Numbered from the stretch's first letter, positions 41,920-50,444 are shown. The stretch is DNA of 64,000 bases from Lachnospiraceae bacterium (GCA_910575105.1 CAJTDK010000008.1:124001-188000), one strand, 5' to 3'. Program-made: numbers and translations. The notes: generated by a model from the letters alone, not told the origin.

Positions 41920-44230
41920 GGCGGCGTTGTCCGCCCAGCAGTCCATCCCCTATGTGGCGATGCACCCGGACGGCGTGTGCCAGCTCCCCGGCGGGCTCTA
42001 CACAAAGACCGTGGAATATGAGGACATCAACTATTCCGTGGCATCCACCGAGGATCAGTCCGCGATTTTCAGCGGGTGGAGCTCGTTCCTCAACTACTTC
42101 GACAGCGCCCTCCCCGTCCAGCTCTCCTTTATCAACCGCCGCTCCCACTCCACCAGCCGCTACCATGTGAACATCCCCGCCCAGGCGGACGATTTTGACA
42201 GCATCCGGGGCGAGTTCGTGGGGATGCTCAAACGCCAGATTGCCCGGAGCAACAACGGGATTGAACGCTCCAAATATATCACCTTTGGCGTGCCCGCCGA
42301 GGGGATTGCCGCCGCCCGGCCCCGGCTTGACCGGGTGGAGGCGGACGTGATGGGCAACCTCCACCGGCTGGGCGTGCCCTCGTCCCCTCTGGACGGGCGG
42401 GAGCGGCTGGCCCTCTTACACGGCCAGATGCACCCCGGACGGCGGGAGCCGTTCCGCTTTTCGTGGGCGGATATTTCCAGAACGGGGATGGGGACAAAGG
42501 ACTTTATCACCCCCAGCGGCGGCTTTGACTTTAGGGGCTCCCGGTTCTTTCGTGTGGGCGGCTTTTGGGGCGCGGCGTCCTATCTCCAGATTTTGGCGTC
42601 CGAGCTCTCTGACCGCCTTTTGCGGGAGGTTCTGGAGCTGGACGCGGAGCTCACCGTCACTATGCACATCCAGACCGTTGACCAGTTAAAGGCAATAAAG
42701 ACCATCAAGGGGAAAATCTCGGACATTGACAAGATGAAAGTGGAGGAGCAGAAAAAGGCCGTCCGCGCCGGGTACGACATGGACATACTTCCCCCCGACC
42801 TTATCACGTTCAGCAAGGACGCGGCGGAGCTCTTGGGGGATTTGCAGTCAAGGAATGAGCGGATGTTCCTTTTGACGTTCACCGTCATCAACCTCGCCCC
42901 CACCCGCCAGCGGCTGGAAAATGACGTGTTCACCGTTTCCGGCATCGCGCAGAAATACAACTGCGCCTTAAAGCGGCTGGACTGGCAGCAGGAGCAGGGC
43001 TTTATGTCCTCGCTGGCCCTCGGCTATAACGAGGTGCAGATACAGCGGGGCATGACCACCAGCTCCACCGCGATTTTCATTCCCTTTATGACGCGGGAGC
43101 TCCGCATGGGCGGGCAGGCCCTCTACTACGGCATGAACGCGCTTTCCCACAATGTCATCATGGCTGACCGGAAAAAGCTGAAATCCGCCAATGGGATGTA
43201 TCTTGGCTCCACGGGCTCCGGCAAGAGCTTTGCCGCCAAACGGGAATTGATAAACGTCTTTCTTGCCACAAGTGACCGCATCGTTATCGTTGACCCGATG
43301 GGGGAATATTCCCCGCTGGTGCGGCGGCTGGGCGGGCAGGTGATAGAGATTGCCCCGGACAGCCCCCACCATATCAACCCGATGGATATTGAAATCGGTT
43401 TGAATGACGAGGACAGCCCCCTTTCCATGAAAGCGGATTTTCTGCTTTCCCTCTGTGAGCTGGTGGTAGGCGGTAAGGACGGCCTGCAACCCATAGAGAA
43501 AACCGTCATCGACCGCTGTGTGCGGCTGGTGTACCGGGAGCTTGCGCTGGGGCTGGAGGGCGCAAAAATGCCCCTGCTCCAAGACTTGTACGAGGAGCTC
43601 TTGAAACAGCCGGAGCCGGAGGCAAAGCGCGTGGCAACGGCCCTTGAGCTCTACTGTACGGGCTCCCTCAATCTGTTCAACCACCCGACCAACGTGGACT
43701 TGAGCTCCCGGGTGGTGTGCATCGTGCTGAAAGGGCTGGGGGAGAACCTCCGCAAGATTGCGATGCACGTCACCAACGAGTTTGTCACTTCGGCGGTAAA
43801 TACCAACTACCAGAACGGCGCGGCGACATGGTGCTACTTTGACGAGTTCCACATCCTCTTACGCGACCCGCTGACCGCCAGCTATTTCGTGGCGGTGTGG
43901 AAGATGCTCCGCAAAAAGGGCTGTGTGCCCTCGGCCCTCACCCAGAACGTGAAAGACCTTTTGGCCAGCCGGGAAATCGAGAACATACTGGATAACACCG
44001 ATTTTCTTGTTCTGCTCTCCCAGGCCCAGAGCGACCGGGCCATCATCGCAAAACAGCTCGGCATTTCCGAGCACCAACTTTCCTATATCACCCACAGCAA
44101 TTCCGGCGAGGGCCTGCTGTTCTATGGGAATGTGACCATCCCCTTTGTTGACCGTTTCCCCAAGGGTGAGATTTACAACCTGCTCACCACCCGCCCGGAG
44201 GACATAGCCAATGACCAGAGGAACGAATAA
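41888..44230 (+). CDS. VirB4-type conjugation ATPase
   Basis: 780 residues. An N-terminal VirB4 domain (VASTEDQSAIFSGWSSFLNYF, LPVQLSFINRRSHS), Walker A GSTGSGKSF near residues 440-447 and Walker B WCYFDEFHILL near 649 define the ATPase that powers the type IV channel. ALTQNVKDLLAS and FLVLLSQAQSDRAIIAKQLG are also characteristic. GGGAAAGGAGG precedes the ATG. Located at the cytoplasmic membrane face. Confidence 0.95.
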   Translation: MENRKSKRKNKAALSAQQSIPYVAMHPDGVCQLPGGLYTKTVEYEDINYSVASTEDQSAIFSGWSSFLNYFDSALPVQLSFINRRSHSTSRYHVNIPAQADDFDSIRGEFVGMLKRQIARSNNGIERSKYITFGVPAEGIAAARPRLDRVEADVMGNLHRLGVPSSPLDGRERLALLHGQMHPGRREPFRFSWADISRTGMGTKDFITPSGGFDFRGSRFFRVGGFWGAASYLQILASELSDRLLREVLELDAELTVTMHIQTVDQLKAIKTIKGKISDIDKMKVEEQKKAVRAGYDMDILPPDLITFSKDAAELLGDLQSRNERMFLLTFTVINLAPTRQRLENDVFTVSGIAQKYNCALKRLDWQQEQGFMSSLALGYNEVQIQRGMTTSSTAIFIPFMTRELRMGGQALYYGMNALSHNVIMADRKKLKSANGMYLGSTGSGKSFAAKRELINVFLATSDRIVIVDPMGEYSPLVRRLGGQVIEIAPDSPHHINPMDIEIGLNDEDSPLSMKADFLLSLCELVVGGKDGLQPIEKTVIDRCVRLVYRELALGLEGAKMPLLQDLYEELLKQPEPEAKRVATALELYCTGSLNLFNHPTNVDLSSRVVCIVLKGLGENLRKIAMHVTNEFVTSAVNTNYQNGAATWCYFDEFHILLRDPLTASYFVAVWKMLRKKGCVPSALTQNVKDLLASREIENILDNTDFLVLLSQAQSDRAIIAKQLGISEHQLSYITHSNSGEGLLFYGNVTIPFVDRFPKGEIYNLLTTRPEDIANDQRNE

Positions 44231-45917
44231 CGCCGGGCCCGCCGGGGACAAAGGCACTTCGGGACAAAATGTCCCAAAGTCCCCGAAAGGCTTGAAAAAC
44301 AAAAAATCCAAGTTCCGCATGGAAAGCGAACAAGAGAAAATCAGCAAGTCCAAGCTCCGCATGGAGACGCGGGAGGACAAGCTGAACCGGGCCCGGAAGA
44401 AGCTGGAGGGGAAAAAGCCCCCCAAACCCCGGGGCCCGGTGCGCCGGGTGCTGGGGGCCGCCGGGTGGAACGTCCACGGCTTTGTGCATGGCAAGGTTTA
44501 TGAGGTGGAGCATGAAAACGTGGGAACCGAGGGGGCCCACCGCTCCGAGCTTTTGGGCGAGGCCGCTCTCCGGCAGGGGACGCGGTACGCAAAAAAGCGC
44601 ATCCGGGAGCACCCGGCCCGGGCCGTCCATAAGGCCGAGACGCAGTACATCAAGGCCCGGGCGGACTACCAGTTCCGCATGGCCGCCCAGGAGAACCCGG
44701 AGCTTGCAAAGAACGCCGTCACCCGCTACTGGCACAAGCAAAAGCTGAAAAAGCAGTACGCCAAACAAGCGCGGCAGGCGGCAAAGCAGACCGCGAAACA
44801 AGGGGCCAAGGCCGCCGGGAAAACCGCCGCCGCCACGGAAAAGCTGGCGGAGCGGGCTGTGGCTTTCGTGAAACGGCATCCCGTGGGGACGCTTATCGCG
44901 CTGGCCTGCGTGGTGCTCGTTTTGTCCCTCCAGTCCTGCGCGTCCTCCCTTATCTCTTTGGGGAACGCCGCCGCAGGCGCGGTGGGGGCCACCACCTACC
45001 CCGCCGAGGATGGGGATATGCTGGGGGCCGAGGCCGCCTACTGTTCACTGGAGGCGGAGCTCCAGCATTATCTGGATACCTACGAAAGTACCCACGACTA
45101 TGACGAGTACCATTACGATTTAGACGCTATCGAACATGACCCCTATGTGCTGGTTTCCATTCTGAGCGCATGGCACGAGGGGGAATGGACGCTGGCGGAT
45201 GTCCAGCCCACCTTGCAGATGCTCTTTGACCGCCAGTACACGCTGACCGAAAACGTGGTAAAGGAGCGGCGGTACTACATCGAAACGGATACATGGACGG
45301 ACGAGGAGGGCAACACCCACACTGACAGCTACCGGGTATATTACGATTATTATATCTGCACTGTGACACTGGATAACTTCAACCTTTCCCATCTTCCTAT
45401 CTATATCATGGGGGAGGAAAAGGTTTCCCGGTATTCCCTCTACATGGCAACGCTGGGGAACCGCCCCGACCTCTTTCCCGGCTCGTCCTATGTGGGGAAA
45501 TACACCAGCCCGCCGGAGGGCTACGAAGTGCCGGGGGAATATCTGGACGATGAAACATTCGCGGCGATGCTCTCCGAGGCCGAGAAATACCTCGGTTATC
45601 CCTATGTATGGGGCGGGAGCTCCCCGGCCACGTCCTTTGACTGCTCCGGCTTTGTAAGCTGGGTTATCAATCACAGTGGCTGGAACGTGGGGCGGCTGGG
45701 GGCCCAGGGGCTCTACAACATCTGCACCAGAACCAGCTCCCCCCGCCCCGGCGATTTGGTATTTTTCAAGGGAACCTATGACACCCCGGGAGTCTCCCAC
45801 TGTGGCATCTATGTGGGGGACGGGATGATGCTGCACTGTGGCGACCCTATCAGCTACGCCAACTTAAACAGCAGCTACTGGCAGGCCCACTTCTACGCCT
45901 ACGGGCGTTTACCATGA
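44211..45917 (+). CDS. NlpC/P60 peptidoglycan hydrolase of the transfer apparatus (CD1108-type)
   Basis: 568 residues. Residues 1-225 are very basic (KSKFRMESEQEK, KKLEGKKPPKPRG) and cytoplasmic. A membrane helix lies at about 226-248 (GTLIALACVVLVLSLQSCASSLI), then an extracellular part. From about 455 comes an NlpC/P60 domain: YLGYPYVWGGSSPATSFDCSGFVSWV (catalytic Cys), PRPGDLVFFKG and SHCGIYVGDGMMLHCG (catalytic His). It opens the cell wall for the mating channel. It overlaps the VirB4 end by 20 bases. The early residues GTSGQNVPKSP are encoded by a palindrome copy. Confidence 0.92.
   Translation: MTRGTNNAGPAGDKGTSGQNVPKSPKGLKNKKSKFRMESEQEKISKSKLRMETREDKLNRARKKLEGKKPPKPRGPVRRVLGAAGWNVHGFVHGKVYEVEHENVGTEGAHRSELLGEAALRQGTRYAKKRIREHPARAVHKAETQYIKARADYQFRMAAQENPELAKNAVTRYWHKQKLKKQYAKQARQAAKQTAKQGAKAAGKTAAATEKLAERAVAFVKRHPVGTLIALACVVLVLSLQSCASSLISLGNAAAGAVGATTYPAEDGDMLGAEAAYCSLEAELQHYLDTYESTHDYDEYHYDLDAIEHDPYVLVSILSAWHEGEWTLADVQPTLQMLFDRQYTLTENVVKERRYYIETDTWTDEEGNTHTDSYRVYYDYYICTVTLDNFNLSHLPIYIMGEEKVSRYSLYMATLGNRPDLFPGSSYVGKYTSPPEGYEVPGEYLDDETFAAMLSEAEKYLGYPYVWGGSSPATSFDCSGFVSWVINHSGWNVGRLGAQGLYNICTRTSSPRPGDLVFFKGTYDTPGVSHCGIYVGDGMMLHCGDPISYANLNSSYWQAHFYAYGRLP
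44261..44275. repeat. Element palindrome site 8 (inside the NlpC/P60 gene 5' end)
   Basis: GGGACAAAATGTCCC (AAA centre), 30 bases after the VirB4 stop, encoding GQNVP. Confidence 0.9.
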
Positions 45918-45931
45918 AAAGGAGGTTTTCA

Positions 45932-46189
45932 ATGGCGATAAGCAAGAGCGCAAAAATCATGGCCGAGATGGAAAAGGTCAAGGCCAAAATCAGCGACCAG
46001 CAGGCCCGGCTGAAAGAGCTGGAACAGAAACACAAGGAGGCCGAGAACGAGGAAATCGTGGACATCGTGCGGGGCATGAGCATTTCCCTTGAGGAGCTCC
46101 CGCTGGTGCTCCAGCGCATCAAGGCCGGGGACACTTTGGGACAAAATGTCCCGAAGTCCGCCGGGCCGGAAAAGGAGGACGCGGAATGA
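45932..46189 (+). CDS. DUF4315-family small protein
   Basis: 85 residues from ATG 45932, AAAGGAGG upstream. MAISKSAKIMAEMEKVKAKISDQQARLKELEQKHKEAENEEIVDIVRGM is a coiled-coil of the DUF4315 type found at this place in Tn1549-like elements. The C-terminal GDTLGQNVPKSAGP is encoded by a palindrome copy. Function unknown. It ends in a 4-base overlap with the next gene. Confidence 0.82.
   Translation: MAISKSAKIMAEMEKVKAKISDQQARLKELEQKHKEAENEEIVDIVRGMSISLEELPLVLQRIKAGDTLGQNVPKSAGPEKEDAE
46138..46152. repeat. Element palindrome site 9 (inside the DUF4315 gene 3' end)
   Basis: GGGACAAAATGTCCC (AAA centre), encoding LGQNVP near the C-terminus. Confidence 0.9.
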
Positions 46190-46857
46190 AACTGAAAAAA
46201 TATCGTGTGTTGGCGGCGGCTCTGTGCGCCGCTTTTTTGCTGTGCGGCATCACCACCACGGCCTACGCCGGGGGCGGCGAGGAATGGGAGGACGGTACGG
46301 GCGGCCCGGAGTGGGAGGGGCTTGACCCCGTGGAGCCCCCGGCCACCCCGGAGCCGGAACCCGAGCCCAACCCGTTCACCCCGGACGGCCAGGGGACTAT
46401 GGTGGATAACGCCACAGACAAAGACGGCAAGGAATTTTTCACCATCATGGCGGCGGACGAGTCCGTGTTCTATCTGGTGATTGACCGCCAGCGGGAGACG
46501 GAAAATGTGTACTTCCTGAACGCCGTCACCGTGGCCGATTTGATGGCCCTTGCGGAGCCCTCCCCGGAGGCCGTACCCGAACCGCTCCCGGAGCCGGAGC
46601 CTGCTCCCACCCCGGAGCCCGAGCCCGAGCCGGAAAAATCTGGCGGGGCGGGGACGCTCCTGCTGGTGCTGGCGGTGCTGGCTATCGGCGGCGGGGCTGG
46701 GTGGTACTTCAAGATATACCGCCCCAAACAACAGCAGGCCGCCGCTCCCGGTGAGGACTTTGACGAGGCCGGGGAATACGGCGAGGACTATGGCGGCGGT
46801 GAATATGACGACCTCCCCCCGTGGGATGAGGAAGAAGAAAAGGAGGACGGAGAATGA
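46186..46857 (+). CDS. DUF4366/CD1107-type surface protein
   Basis: 223 residues. Signal peptide KKYRVLAAALCAAFLLCGITTTAYAG, then a Pro/Glu-rich spacer, a small domain (GTMVDNATDKDGKEFFTIMAADESVFYLVIDRQRETENVYFLNAV), another PEPEPEP spacer, a membrane helix at about 155-178 and an acidic tail. This matches the mobile-element family CD1107/DUF4366. It is probably exported and membrane-anchored and may form part of the mating apparatus. Coupled to DUF4315 by overlap. Confidence 0.88.
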   Translation: MKLKKYRVLAAALCAAFLLCGITTTAYAGGGEEWEDGTGGPEWEGLDPVEPPATPEPEPEPNPFTPDGQGTMVDNATDKDGKEFFTIMAADESVFYLVIDRQRETENVYFLNAVTVADLMALAEPSPEAVPEPLPEPEPAPTPEPEPEPEKSGGAGTLLLVLAVLAIGGGAGWYFKIYRPKQQQAAAPGEDFDEAGEYGEDYGGGEYDDLPPWDEEEEKEDGE

Positions 46858-47027
46858 ATTTCACAAACAACCCTTTGGAACGGGAAATGAAACGCCGCCC
46901 CCGGCCCCGGGCTCCCCGCCCGGAAAAGCCCCGGGAGGGCTCCCGGTGCTGTGGCTGTCCCTACTGGCGCGGCATCCCCTGCGGCTCCTGCTTTCAGAGC
47001 CTTTTGAAAAAACCGGGCGGGAGGTGA
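46854..47027 (+). CDS. Small basic cysteine-rich protein (57 aa)
   Basis: The ATG overlaps the previous stop (ATGA), so it is translationally coupled. The product starts MNFTNNPLEREMKRRPRPR and has RCCGCPYWRGIPCGSCFQSLL. Five cysteines in 15 residues suggest metal binding. No family recognised. The next gene starts 4 bases later. Confidence 0.55.
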   Translation: MNFTNNPLEREMKRRPRPRAPRPEKPREGSRCCGCPYWRGIPCGSCFQSLLKKPGGR

Positions 47028-47031
47028 TATT

Positions 47032-47385
47032 TTGCGTGAGCTGACCCGTGAGGAAAAGGCGGCTATCCGCTCCCTTGTAGTGAAATGGTGCGCCAACTAT
47101 GACCGGGAATACGGCTGTCTGCCCCTTGACTGCGAGTGCTATATGCTGGGGAAATGCTGGACGGGGGCTTACTGCCGCTACTTCCGGGAGGCGGTGCTCC
47201 CCTTAAATCCCGCATTGGAGGCCGCGCTGACTGACGGCCCGGCCCCCGGCCTGCGGCCCTGCGCCGTCTGCGGGCGGCTCTTTGCGCCGGAGGGGAAAAG
47301 GGCGTTCTGTTCGGCGGCCTGCGCCGAAAATGCGCGGCGGAAACGCCAGCGCGGCTATATGCGGAAAAGGCGGCTGGACTGTTAG
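47032..47385 (+). CDS. Cysteine-rich VLP-family protein
   Basis: 117 residues from TTG 47032. LTREEKAAIRSLVVKWCANYDREYGCLPLDCECYMLGKCWTG, then CRYFREAVLPLNPALEAAL and a C-terminal zinc-finger-like CAVCGRLFAPEGKRAFCSAACAENARRKRQR match the Cys_rich_VLP family of conjugative elements. It is likely a zinc-binding DNA-binding protein. No strong ribosome site; coupling to the small upstream gene is likely. Confidence 0.82.
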   Translation: MRELTREEKAAIRSLVVKWCANYDREYGCLPLDCECYMLGKCWTGAYCRYFREAVLPLNPALEAALTDGPAPGLRPCAVCGRLFAPEGKRAFCSAACAENARRKRQRGYMRKRRLDC

Positions 47386-47491
47386 CTTTTGCCGCTTGAA
47401 AACCCGCTTGTATCAAGGCTTTCCGGGCGCGGTTCATGGGGGCCCGGTATGTTTCTGTGTCCGGCCCCTGTTTCCCGGCCCAAAAGCTAAC
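47381..47491. repeat. Long-range inverted repeat, candidate oriT region
   Basis: GTTAGCTTTTG (47381-47391) is perfectly inverted as CAAAAGCTAAC (47481-47491), and GCCG/CGGC extends the arms imperfectly. The 89 bases between hold ATGTTTCTGTGTCCGGCCCC-like short repeats. The gap 47386-47509 has no gene and lies just ahead of the mobilization genes (47510 onwards), where oriT may be expected. Confidence 0.45.
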
Positions 47492-47509
47492 ATCTGAGAG
47501 GAGGTAACT

Positions 47510-48052
47510 TTGGAAAAAGCGCAGGAATACAAGTATTATTCTACCCAGCGGCCCGTTGACATCGGCACGTTCCCCAATGGCAAGGAAAACCCGCCCATCC
47601 GGATCGAAAACTACGAGGGCCGGATTTGGGTGGAGCATGATACCCGGCTTGCATGGGGCGAGCTGGCCTATGCCCAGCCGCTCACGGAAAAGGAGCTCTA
47701 TAATTACGAGCTCAAGCCATCCCGTGATAACCCGGATATGCGGCGGCTGATGGATACCCAGGCCCAGGTGGTGGGGAAATGGGAGGACGAGGGCCGCGTC
47801 CCTGATGGAAAGCGGCTGACATGGTTTTACCCGGATTTTGGGTGCTATGTAGTGAAAGAATTTGTTTCCCCGGAGCGGCTGGCCGAGTGTGCCCGTGGGG
47901 TGGAGCTCCAGCAGGAGGCCGCTGGCCGTAAACGGGCCCGGCAGGAAAAACCCCCGATTGCCGCACAACTGCGGGAGGCTGGGAAACTGGCCGGGGAACG
48001 GCAGGCCCCCTCTGCGCCCAAACGGAACGCGCCCGACCGGGGCGACAGATAG
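47510..48052 (+). CDS. Conserved element protein of unknown function (180 aa)
   Basis: 180 residues from TTG 47510 with AGGAGG upstream. KYYSTQRPVDIGTFPNGKENPPIRIENYEGR, GELAYAQPLTEKELYNYELKPSRDN and KRLTWFYPDFGCYVVKEFVSPERL are ordered and protein-like; the C-terminus is basic. The family appears in Tn1549-like elements just before mobC, but I cannot assign a function. Probably linked to DNA processing by position. Confidence 0.68.
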   Translation: MEKAQEYKYYSTQRPVDIGTFPNGKENPPIRIENYEGRIWVEHDTRLAWGELAYAQPLTEKELYNYELKPSRDNPDMRRLMDTQAQVVGKWEDEGRVPDGKRLTWFYPDFGCYVVKEFVSPERLAECARGVELQQEAAGRKRARQEKPPIAAQLREAGKLAGERQAPSAPKRNAPDRGDR

Positions 48053-48053
48053 C

Positions 48054-48404
48054 GTGGCTGGCAAAAAGCGCCGCCGCCCCATCCATCTCCATGTGATGGT
48101 ATCTGAGGAAGAGCAGGCACTTATCCAGGAACGCATGGCCCAGGCGGGCATCCGCAACATGGGGGCCTATATGCGCCGGATGGCCCTCTGCGGCTATGTG
48201 CTCCAGATTGACCTCGCCCCCGTCCGGGAGCTGGTATCCCTCCAGCGGCGGTGCTCAAACAATCTCAATCAAGTGGCTATCCATGCCAACACCTACGGGG
48301 GGATTTACCCCGAGGAAATATCGGCCCTCCAACGGGACTACTCCGCCTTGTGGGGGCCTCTGTCTGATTTGCTGAAACAGCTTGCCGCGCTGGTGGAGCT
48401 GTGA
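48054..48404 (+). CDS. mobC: MobC-like relaxosome protein
   Basis: 116 residues from GTG 48054, 1 base after the previous stop. KKRRRPIHLHVMVSEEEQALIQERMAQAGIRNMGAYMRRMALCGYVLQ is a ribbon-helix-helix segment, and LVSLQRRCSNNLNQVAIHANTYGGIYPEEI is the MobC signature. MobC proteins bind oriT and assist strand separation for the relaxase encoded next. There is no strong ribosome site. Confidence 0.88.
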   Translation: MAGKKRRRPIHLHVMVSEEEQALIQERMAQAGIRNMGAYMRRMALCGYVLQIDLAPVRELVSLQRRCSNNLNQVAIHANTYGGIYPEEISALQRDYSALWGPLSDLLKQLAALVEL

Positions 48405-48450
48405 TTTGCTGGGGAGCGGTGCTGTGCCGCTCCCCGGCTTTTCGTACTTC

Positions 48451-48465
48451 GGGACATTTTGTCCC
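48451..48465. repeat. Element palindrome site 10
   Basis: GGGACATTTTGTCCC between mobC (stop 48404) and the relaxase (start 48493); flanks CTTC and AAAG. Confidence 0.9.
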
Positions 48466-48492
48466 AAAGTCCCAACGAGAGGAGGTGCTACC

Positions 48493-49899
48493 ACGGCCAC
48501 GACCTACATCCGGCCCTATAAGCAGGCGGCGGGACTGAGTGCCGTTCAGACGATGGAGGAGCGGTTTGCCTACGGGCTCAATCCCCAAAAGTTGGGGGCC
48601 GTGTCCTCCCACCTCTGCGACCCGGCCACAGCCGCCGCCGAGTTTCTGCTGGTGAAAAGCGAATACCAGGCGGCCACGGCCCGGCCCGTGGAGCGCGGGG
48701 CTCTGTTCTTCCAGATACGGCAAGCGTTCCCGCCCGGTGAGGTGACGGCAGAGGAGGCAAACAAGCTGGGCTTTGAAACGGCGATGCGCTGGACGAAAGG
48801 CAAGTACCAGTTTTTCATCTGCACCCATACCGACAAGGGCCACATTCACAATCACATCTATTTCAATTCCACGGCCTTTGACTGCTCCCGGAAATTCCAT
48901 AATTTCCTCGGCTCCAGCTTTGCCCTCCGGCGGCTGTCTGACCGGGTATGTCTGGAGCATGATTTGTCCGTGATACAAAATCCCAAACAGCACAGCAAGG
49001 GCCGTTTCCTCCACTATGGCCAGTGGATAGGCGACAAGCCGCCCTCCGCTCAACAGCGGGTGCGGCTGGCAGTCATCGCGGCCCTTGAAAAAAAGCCCGC
49101 CGACTTTGCCGCGTTCCTGCGGCTGATGGAAGAGTCCGGCTTTGCCGTCAAGCGCGGGCGGGGCGGCGTGGTTTCGTTCCTCGCGCCGGGGCAGGACAAA
49201 TACACCCGGCTCCGGGCATCCACCCTCGGCGCGGGCTTTGACCCCGAGGACATCCGGGCGGTGATTGCCGGGGAGCGGCCCCTCCCGGAGCTCCCCAAGG
49301 ACGCGCCGCCCCCGATCCGGCAGGTGGGGCTTATCATCGACATTCAAAAGCGCATGGCCGAGGGCAAGGGCCCGGCTTATGAACGGTGGGCGAAAGTCTA
49401 CAATCTGAAACAGATGGCCGCCGCCCTCCAGTTCTTGCAGGAGAACAATCTGACCGACTATGACGCGCTGGCGGCAAAGACCACGGCGGCGGTTGACCGG
49501 GCCCACGCGCTGGCCGGGGAGCTCCAGACCACCGAGGCCGCCCTCTCCAAAGTCTCCGGGCTGATGGGGGCCGTGGTGGACTATGCAAAGGCCCGGCCCG
49601 TATTTGACGGCTACAAGGCGGCCCGGTACTCGAAAAAGTATCTGGCCGAACACGAGGCGGAGCTTGCCACCTACCGGGCGGCCCGGGCCGCTATGAATGA
49701 ATTGTTAGGCGGTGAAAAGCTCCCCAAAATGGACGCGCTGAAAAAACAGCGGCGGGAGCTGGCGGATAAGAAAAAGGCCCTCTATGCCGAGTATCGGCAG
49801 GCCCAGCGGGATATGCGGGAGGCCGTGGCGGTCAAGGCCAACATCGACCATCTGCTCGGCCTTACGGACGGGCGCACTGATAAGGAACAGACGCGATAG
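48493..49899 (+). CDS. Relaxase/mobilization nuclease, apparent ACG start
   Basis: 468 residues. The histidine triad HTDKGHIHNHIYFN near 112-125 and RPVERGALFFQIRQAFPPGEVT identify a MOB-type relaxase; the Tyr in RFAYGLNPQ near residue 25 is a possible nucleophile. The C-terminal half is helical (KVYNLKQMAAALQFLQE, KKQRRELADKKKALYAEYR). No ATG, GTG or TTG is available at the family-like N-terminus. ACG 48493 (product beginning T/M-ATTYIRPYKQ) has GAGGAGG 8 bases upstream. The nearest in-frame ATGs are 48382 (reads through the palindrome) and 48553 (removes the Tyr region). It nicks oriT and pilots the strand. Confidence 0.85.
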   Translation, partial: TATTYIRPYKQAAGLSAVQTMEERFAYGLNPQKLGAVSSHLCDPATAAAEFLLVKSEYQAATARPVERGALFFQIRQAFPPGEVTAEEANKLGFETAMRWTKGKYQFFICTHTDKGHIHNHIYFNSTAFDCSRKFHNFLGSSFALRRLSDRVCLEHDLSVIQNPKQHSKGRFLHYGQWIGDKPPSAQQRVRLAVIAALEKKPADFAAFLRLMEESGFAVKRGRGGVVSFLAPGQDKYTRLRASTLGAGFDPEDIRAVIAGERPLPELPKDAPPPIRQVGLIIDIQKRMAEGKGPAYERWAKVYNLKQMAAALQFLQENNLTDYDALAAKTTAAVDRAHALAGELQTTEAALSKVSGLMGAVVDYAKARPVFDGYKAARYSKKYLAEHEAELATYRAARAAMNELLGGEKLPKMDALKKQRRELADKKKALYAEYRQAQRDMREAVAVKANIDHLLGLTDGRTDKEQTR

Positions 49900-49924
49900 C
49901 GGCGGTGACGCAGCCAACCTCTTT

Positions 49925-49939
49925 GGGACATTTTGTCCC
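49925..49939. repeat. Element palindrome site 11 (full symmetry)
   Basis: GGGACATTTTGTCCC flanked by CTTT and AAAG, 25 bases after the relaxase stop. Confidence 0.9.
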
Positions 49940-49951
49940 AAAGAGCCGGGT

Positions 49952-49978
49952 TTGGGGAGGCTCCCCAACAAGCATTTT
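49952..49978 (+). terminator. Possible terminator after the relaxase gene
   Basis: TTGGGGAG and CTCCCCAA form a perfect stem, followed a few bases later by TTTTT. A second stem (ATTTTTGC/GCAAAAAT) lies at about 49973-50003. They separate the transfer operon from the convergent XRE gene. Confidence 0.45.
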
Positions 49979-50087
49979 TGCGGGCCCCCGGCCCAGCAAA
50001 AATTTCGGAGTGTGGCCACACCCGAATTGCTTGCCGTTTGTGCGCTCCCCTATACATGGCGCGAAAAAACGGAGGTCGCGCTTTTCC

Positions 50088-50444
50088 TTACGCTCCCTCC
50101 GTTTCTCTGGCTTTTCTGATACCCTCTGCGGCTCCCTCTATGATGATAAGCTCCTTTTCGTCCATTCCGTTCAGCATCCGGTCAATGTGTTTCCGGCGCT
50201 CACTCTCGCCGCCCAGCTTGTCCGGGTAGAAAAATTCATCCACGGAAATATCAAAAAGGGTAACGAGCTTGTAAAAGGCGTTGAGGCTGGTGTGCTGGCC
50301 CCGGTTCTCAATATACATGATGGAGCGAGGGGTGAGGTCTACAAGCTGGGCCAGGTGCTCCTGCGTCCAGCCTTTGGCTTTTCGTCTGCGCTTGATTTCT
50401 TGGCCCAGGGCATGACAGTCCAGGCGTTTTTCATATTGGTACAT
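50088..50444 (-). CDS. XRE-family regulator in the element
   Basis: 118 residues from ATG 50444 (a GTG 6 bases earlier is possible). The helix-turn-helix spans about 13-68 (LGQEIKRRRKAKGWTQEHLAQLVDLTPRSIMYIENRGQHTSLNAFYKLVTLF). The C-terminal part is helical (HIDRMLNGMDEKELIIIEGAAEGIRKA). It is the only minus-strand gene in the element and marks the left edge of the AT-richer cargo. It could regulate the element; it is an alternative candidate to bind the palindromes, though none lies near its own promoter. Confidence 0.88.
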   Translation of the reverse strand: MYQYEKRLDCHALGQEIKRRRKAKGWTQEHLAQLVDLTPRSIMYIENRGQHTSLNAFYKLVTLFDISVDEFFYPDKLGGESERRKHIDRMLNGMDEKELIIIEGAAEGIRKARETEGA

